From Rhodobacter sp. Har01 (GTDB lineage Bacteria; Pseudomonadota; Alphaproteobacteria; Rhodobacterales; Rhodobacteraceae): DNA of 64,000 nucleotides. The stretch covers positions 1 through 64,000 of the forward strand of contig NZ_JAJCTD010000006.1 in NCBI RefSeq assembly GCF_020564565.1, written 5' to 3'. Positions 60,098 through 64,000 of the stretch are shown here, one piece after another (position 1 is the stretch's first letter; the number at the start of each line of letters is the position of its first letter). Both the position numbers and the translations under genes were made by a program. Below the pieces are notes generated by a model. The model was given only the letters and a program-made list of their open reading frames with translations, searched no databases and was not told where the DNA came from.

Positions 60098-61531
60098 TCA
60101 CTGCCCCAGGTAGCGGGCCAGCGTAGCGGCGGTTCCGTCCTGCCAGAGGCGGCCCAGCGCGTTGGTGAAGGCTGCCCGGAAACGCGGATCGTCGGCCACA
60201 TCGCCATAGATCGCCCGCTGCGACAGCCAGGCGGCGGGGTCGGCCTTGGCTTGGCGAGCCAGTGGCACCAGCATGTCCCAGTTGGGGTCGTTCGGAGCGA
60301 TCACAGTGCCGTTTTCGGTTGTGCCAAAGCAGTAGCGGCACCACAGCGCCGACACCAGCGCCAGGCCGTCGACCGGGCCGCTCGCTGCCAGAGCATCACG
60401 GATCGAGGGGACGATGAACTTGGGTTGGCGGTTGGAGCCGTCGAGGCAGAGGCGGCGTTCGGTGTCGGCGACCTCGGGGTTCGAGAAACGCTCGACGATC
60501 AGGGCGTAGTAGGCGGCAAGGTCGGTGCCGGGCACCGGGGGCACATAGGGGATGATCTCCTCGCGTTCCACCTTGTGCAGCAGGCCGCGGATCAGCGGGT
60601 GCGCCATGGCCTGATGCACGAATTCAACATCCATCAGCCCGCCGGGATAGGCGATGGTGGCATGACCGCCGTTCAGGATGCGGATCTTCATCTTCTCGAA
60701 GGCGTGGACGTGGGGGGTGAAGGTGACGCCGACCTTCTCCAGCGCCGGGCGGCCCTGCGGGAAGTGGTCTTCGACCACCCATTGCCGGAACGGCTCGCAG
60801 GTCACCGGGACCGGGTCGTCGGCTAGGCCGAAGGTGGCCGCGATGGCGCGTTCGCGCGGGCCGGTGGCGGGGGTGATGCGGTCGACCATGCCGTTGGGGA
60901 AGGCGACGTTGGCGCGGACCCAGGCGGCAAGGGCGGGGTCGGACAGTTCGGCCAGGCCAGCGACGGCGGCGCGGGTGACGTCGCCGTTGCCGGGGATGTT
61001 GTCGCAGGACAGTACGGTGAAGGGCGGGTGGCCCGCGGCGCGGCGGGCCTTCAGCGCGGCGACGATGGCGCCAAAGGCGGTGCGGTGGGGGCTTGCCGCA
61101 TCGGCGGCGATCTCGGAGGCTTCGGGGTCGAAGGCGCCGGTTGCCGGGTTGATGAAATAGCCGCCCTCGGTGACGGTCAGGCTGACGATGCGGATCTCGG
61201 GGCGCGACATGGCGGCGATCAGCGCGGCGTTGTCGGGCTGGACCTCGATGAAATCGACCATGGCGCCGATGCGGCGGGCGGTCTTGCCGGCCGGGTCCAG
61301 CTCGATGATGGTCGAGAGGCAATCCTGCGATTTCAGCGCGTCGCGCATGGCGGCATCGGCGGGGCGGACGCCGGCGCCGAGGATGGCCCAGTCGTGGCCC
61401 TGCCCCAGCGCGAAGAGGTCGTCCAGATAGACCGCCATGTGGGCGCGGTGGAAGTTGCCCAGCCCGATGTGGACGATGCCGGGCGTCAGACGGCTGCGGT
61501 CATAGGCGGGCAGGCTTGCGGTGGGGGTCAT
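60098..61531 (-). CDS. mtlK: Mannitol 2-dehydrogenase (long-chain polyol dehydrogenase)
   Basis: NAD-dependent polyol dehydrogenase of 477 residues, the length of Rhodobacter MtlK. The N-terminal GIVHIGLGNFHRAHMAVYLDDL is the nucleotide-binding entry of the PSLDR family. The catalytic Lys/Asn region reads HAFEKMKIRILNGGHATIAYPG (here interrupted as two motifs, EKMKIRILNGGH and IAYPGGL). Oxidises mannitol to fructose, and often arabinitol. Fourth gene of the smo-type operon and 9 nt after an SDR gene. Confidence 0.93.
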   Translation of the reverse strand: MTPTASLPAYDRSRLTPGIVHIGLGNFHRAHMAVYLDDLFALGQGHDWAILGAGVRPADAAMRDALKSQDCLSTIIELDPAGKTARRIGAMVDFIEVQPDNAALIAAMSRPEIRIVSLTVTEGGYFINPATGAFDPEASEIAADAASPHRTAFGAIVAALKARRAAGHPPFTVLSCDNIPGNGDVTRAAVAGLAELSDPALAAWVRANVAFPNGMVDRITPATGPRERAIAATFGLADDPVPVTCEPFRQWVVEDHFPQGRPALEKVGVTFTPHVHAFEKMKIRILNGGHATIAYPGGLMDVEFVHQAMAHPLIRGLLHKVEREEIIPYVPPVPGTDLAAYYALIVERFSNPEVADTERRLCLDGSNRQPKFIVPSIRDALAASGPVDGLALVSALWCRYCFGTTENGTVIAPNDPNWDMLVPLARQAKADPAAWLSQRAIYGDVADDPRFRAAFTNALGRLWQDGTAATLARYLGQ

Positions 61532-61540
61532 GTGCGGGCC

Positions 61541-62329
61541 TCAGACGGTTTTCAACATGCCGCCGTCGACATGGTAGGTCGCGCCGGTGCAGTAGGACGC
61601 GCGCGGCGACAGCAGGAAGGCGATGACCTCGGCCAGCTCCTCGGGGGTGCCGAAGCGGCGGATGGCGGCGTGTTCGTCGGCGACGCCTTGCAGGTAGGCC
61701 TGCCAGTCGCCGCCGGGGGCCAGCTTCTTCGCGGTGTTGATCCAGTCGGGGGTGAGGATCAGGCCGGGGTTCAGGGTGTTGACGCGGATGCCCATGGGAA
61801 TGAACTCGGTCGACATGGTCTTCGACAGCATCATCAGCGCGGCCTTGGTGGTGTTGTAGATCGGCTCATACCAAAGTGGCTGGACGGCGCAGATCGAGGC
61901 GTTGTTGAGGATCGCGCCGCCGCCATGCGCCTGCATCTGCGGCACCAGCCCGCGCGCCAGCCGCACCGCGGCCATGACGTGCAGGTTCCAATAGGACAGC
62001 CACTTGTCATCCGGCGCCTGAAGGATGGTTTCGTTCGAGCCGGTGCCGGCGTTGTTGAACAACAGCACTGCCCCGCCCATCTCGGCCGCCGCCTTGACCA
62101 CGGCGGCGCAGCCTTCGGCGGTCGAGACATCGGCGGCGACCGACTGCGCCTCGGTGCCGAAATCGGCCAGGATGCGGGCGGCTTCGCCGGCGGCGCGGGC
62201 GCCGTCACGCGCCGCGATCAGCACGCGGGCGCCTTCGCGGGCCAGCGTGCGGGAGGCGGCAAGGCCGATGCCGATGGAACCGCCCGAGATGACGGCGAGT
62301 TTTCCGGTGAGTCCAAGATCCATGGTCAT
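61541..62329 (-). CDS. Short-chain dehydrogenase/reductase within the polyol operon
   Basis: Classical SDR of 262 residues: ISGGSIGIGLAASRTL cofactor loop (a G-S-IGIG variant), LFNNAGTG (the NNAG motif), catalytic Ser in NNASICA and the Tyr-Lys pair in YNTTKAALMM. The C-terminus SYCTGATYHVDGGML is canonical. The start overlaps the smoS stop (ATGA). It sits between smoS and mtlK, which I recall as adjacent in Rhodobacter sphaeroides, so it is an added oxidoreductase, perhaps for another polyol or a sugar lactone. Confidence 0.9.
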   Translation of the reverse strand: MTMDLGLTGKLAVISGGSIGIGLAASRTLAREGARVLIAARDGARAAGEAARILADFGTEAQSVAADVSTAEGCAAVVKAAAEMGGAVLLFNNAGTGSNETILQAPDDKWLSYWNLHVMAAVRLARGLVPQMQAHGGGAILNNASICAVQPLWYEPIYNTTKAALMMLSKTMSTEFIPMGIRVNTLNPGLILTPDWINTAKKLAPGGDWQAYLQGVADEHAAIRRFGTPEELAEVIAFLLSPRASYCTGATYHVDGGMLKTV

Positions 62330-63089
62330 GCCATCCAGTTGCCGCCGTCCACGCCGAAGCACTGGGCGACGATGTATTTTGCCTCATCCGTGGCGAGGAA
62401 GACCGCCATGCCGGTCAGGTCGGCGGCGGTGCCCATGCGGCCGAAGGGAACGGCGGCGCCGACCTCGCGCTTCTTCTGGCCCGGCGCCTTGCCTTCGTAT
62501 CTGGCGAAGAAGGCGTCGACGCCGTCCCAGTGTTCGCCATCCACCACGCCGGGGGCGATGGCGTTGACGTTGATGCCGTGGCGGATCAGGTCCAGCCCGG
62601 CGGATTGAGTCAGCGAGATGACGGCGGCCTTGGTGGCGCAGTAGACGGCCACCAGCCCCTCGCCGCGGCGGCCGGCCTGGCTGGCCATGTTGATGATGGT
62701 GCCCTGCCCGCGCGGGATCATGTGGCGCGCGGCGGCCTGCAGACAGAACAGCGTGCCGGCAACGTTGACGGCGAACAGACGTTCATAATCGGCGCGGGTG
62801 ATCTCGGCGATGGGCGCGGCGCTGAAGAGGGCTGCGTTGTTGATCAGGATATCCAGGTGGCCCATGCGGGTGACGGCCTCAGCAAAGGCGGCGTCAATGC
62901 TGTCCTGGCGGGTGACGTCCAGCGCGATGGCATGGGCTTGCGGGCCGATGCTGTTCGCGGCCTTGCGGGCGGCGTCGATGGCGATGTCGGCGATGGCCAC
63001 CTGCGCGCCTTCGGCCACGTAAGCGCGGGCGAATTCCAGGCCAATGCCGCGGGCGGCGCCGGTGATCAGGGCGGTCTTGCCTTGCAGTC

Positions 63090-63093
<4 letters not shown>
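62326..63093 (-). CDS. smoS: Sorbitol dehydrogenase SmoS
   Basis: SDR-family sorbitol (glucitol)/galactitol dehydrogenase of 255 residues. Cofactor loop [15 protein letters not shown] (residues 8-22), LINNAALFS, catalytic [11 protein letters not shown] and [17 protein letters not shown], then [28 protein letters not shown], which closely recalls Rhodobacter sphaeroides SmoS (PolS). Oxidises D-glucitol to fructose and galactitol to tagatose. ATG 63093 overlaps the smoK stop; its own stop overlaps the next SDR. Confidence 0.94.

Positions 63094-64000
<907 letters not shown>

Overview
This is a gene-dense, high-GC chromosomal window. The codon use, the many 1-4 nt gene overlaps and the gene families point to an alphaproteobacterium of the Rhodobacterales (Rhodobacter/Paracoccaceae-like). 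Specific markers are a sorbitol/mannitol locus close to the Rhodobacter smoK-smoS-mtlK genes, VPLPA-CTERM surface proteins, an MbfA-type ferritin/VIT1 iron exporter, a small SRP RNA beside dnaX/recR, and PrtD/PrtE-like type I exporters. I see no insertion sequence, prophage, integrase or CRISPR array. The species call is inference from the sequence alone.

Layout. 1-6.7 kb: two tandem type I secretion ABC/HlyD pairs on the minus strand. 6.8-7.4 kb: a LolA-like lipoprotein carrier. 7.5-16.8 kb: a LacI-type regulator diverging from a sugar operon (binding protein, terminator/attenuator, SIS isomerase, ATPase, two permeases, ketose epimerase, FGGY kinase, class II aldolase). 16.8-19.8 kb: rlmH, rsfS, a lipoprotein, a DUF2975/HTH pair and a SOUL heme-binding protein. 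20-29.8 kb: leuC, leuD and leuB spread over 10 kb, with two THxN-family VPLPA-CTERM proteins between leuC and leuD, and a membrane protein, a secreted phosphodiesterase-like enzyme, an SDR-type epimerase and a LysR regulator between leuD and leuB. 29.8-33.4 kb: two paralogous EamA transporters around a Na/Pi cotransporter, then tRNA-Pro(CGG).

33.5-37.1 kb: a CecR-like TetR regulator with a YbhG-F-S type export operon. 37.2-42.7 kb: a chain of minus-strand genes (ornithine cyclodeaminase family, HAD, EamA, YaiI, S-formylglutathione hydrolase, AEC transporter, nitroreductase) ending in mbfA. mbfA diverges from a tiny secreted protein and a second TetR regulator across two CTGAAC/GTTCAG operators. 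44.7-53.3 kb: housekeeping genes (NYN ribonuclease-like, folC, accD, recR, ybaB, dnaX, rsgA) and the 4.5S/SRP RNA. 53.4-57.5 kb: a degenerate M24 peptidase homologue, a split YeeE/YedE sulfur transporter, small secreted proteins, and an inner-membrane protein ending in an OmpR-type winged helix. 57.5-60.1 kb: the carboxynorspermidine pathway (nspC and its dehydrogenase) behind five direct repeats phased at exactly 11 bp. 60.1-64 kb: mannitol dehydrogenase, an extra SDR, sorbitol dehydrogenase smoS and the 5'-truncated ATPase smoK.

The best candidates for undescribed biology are four. (1) The membrane winged-helix protein with its small secreted partner, a 15-bp palindrome upstream, and the phased repeats downstream. 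(2) The mbfA/57-residue secreted protein/TetR circuit. (3) The unassigned ketose operon. (4) The pair of VPLPA-CTERM proteins lodged between leuC and leuD.
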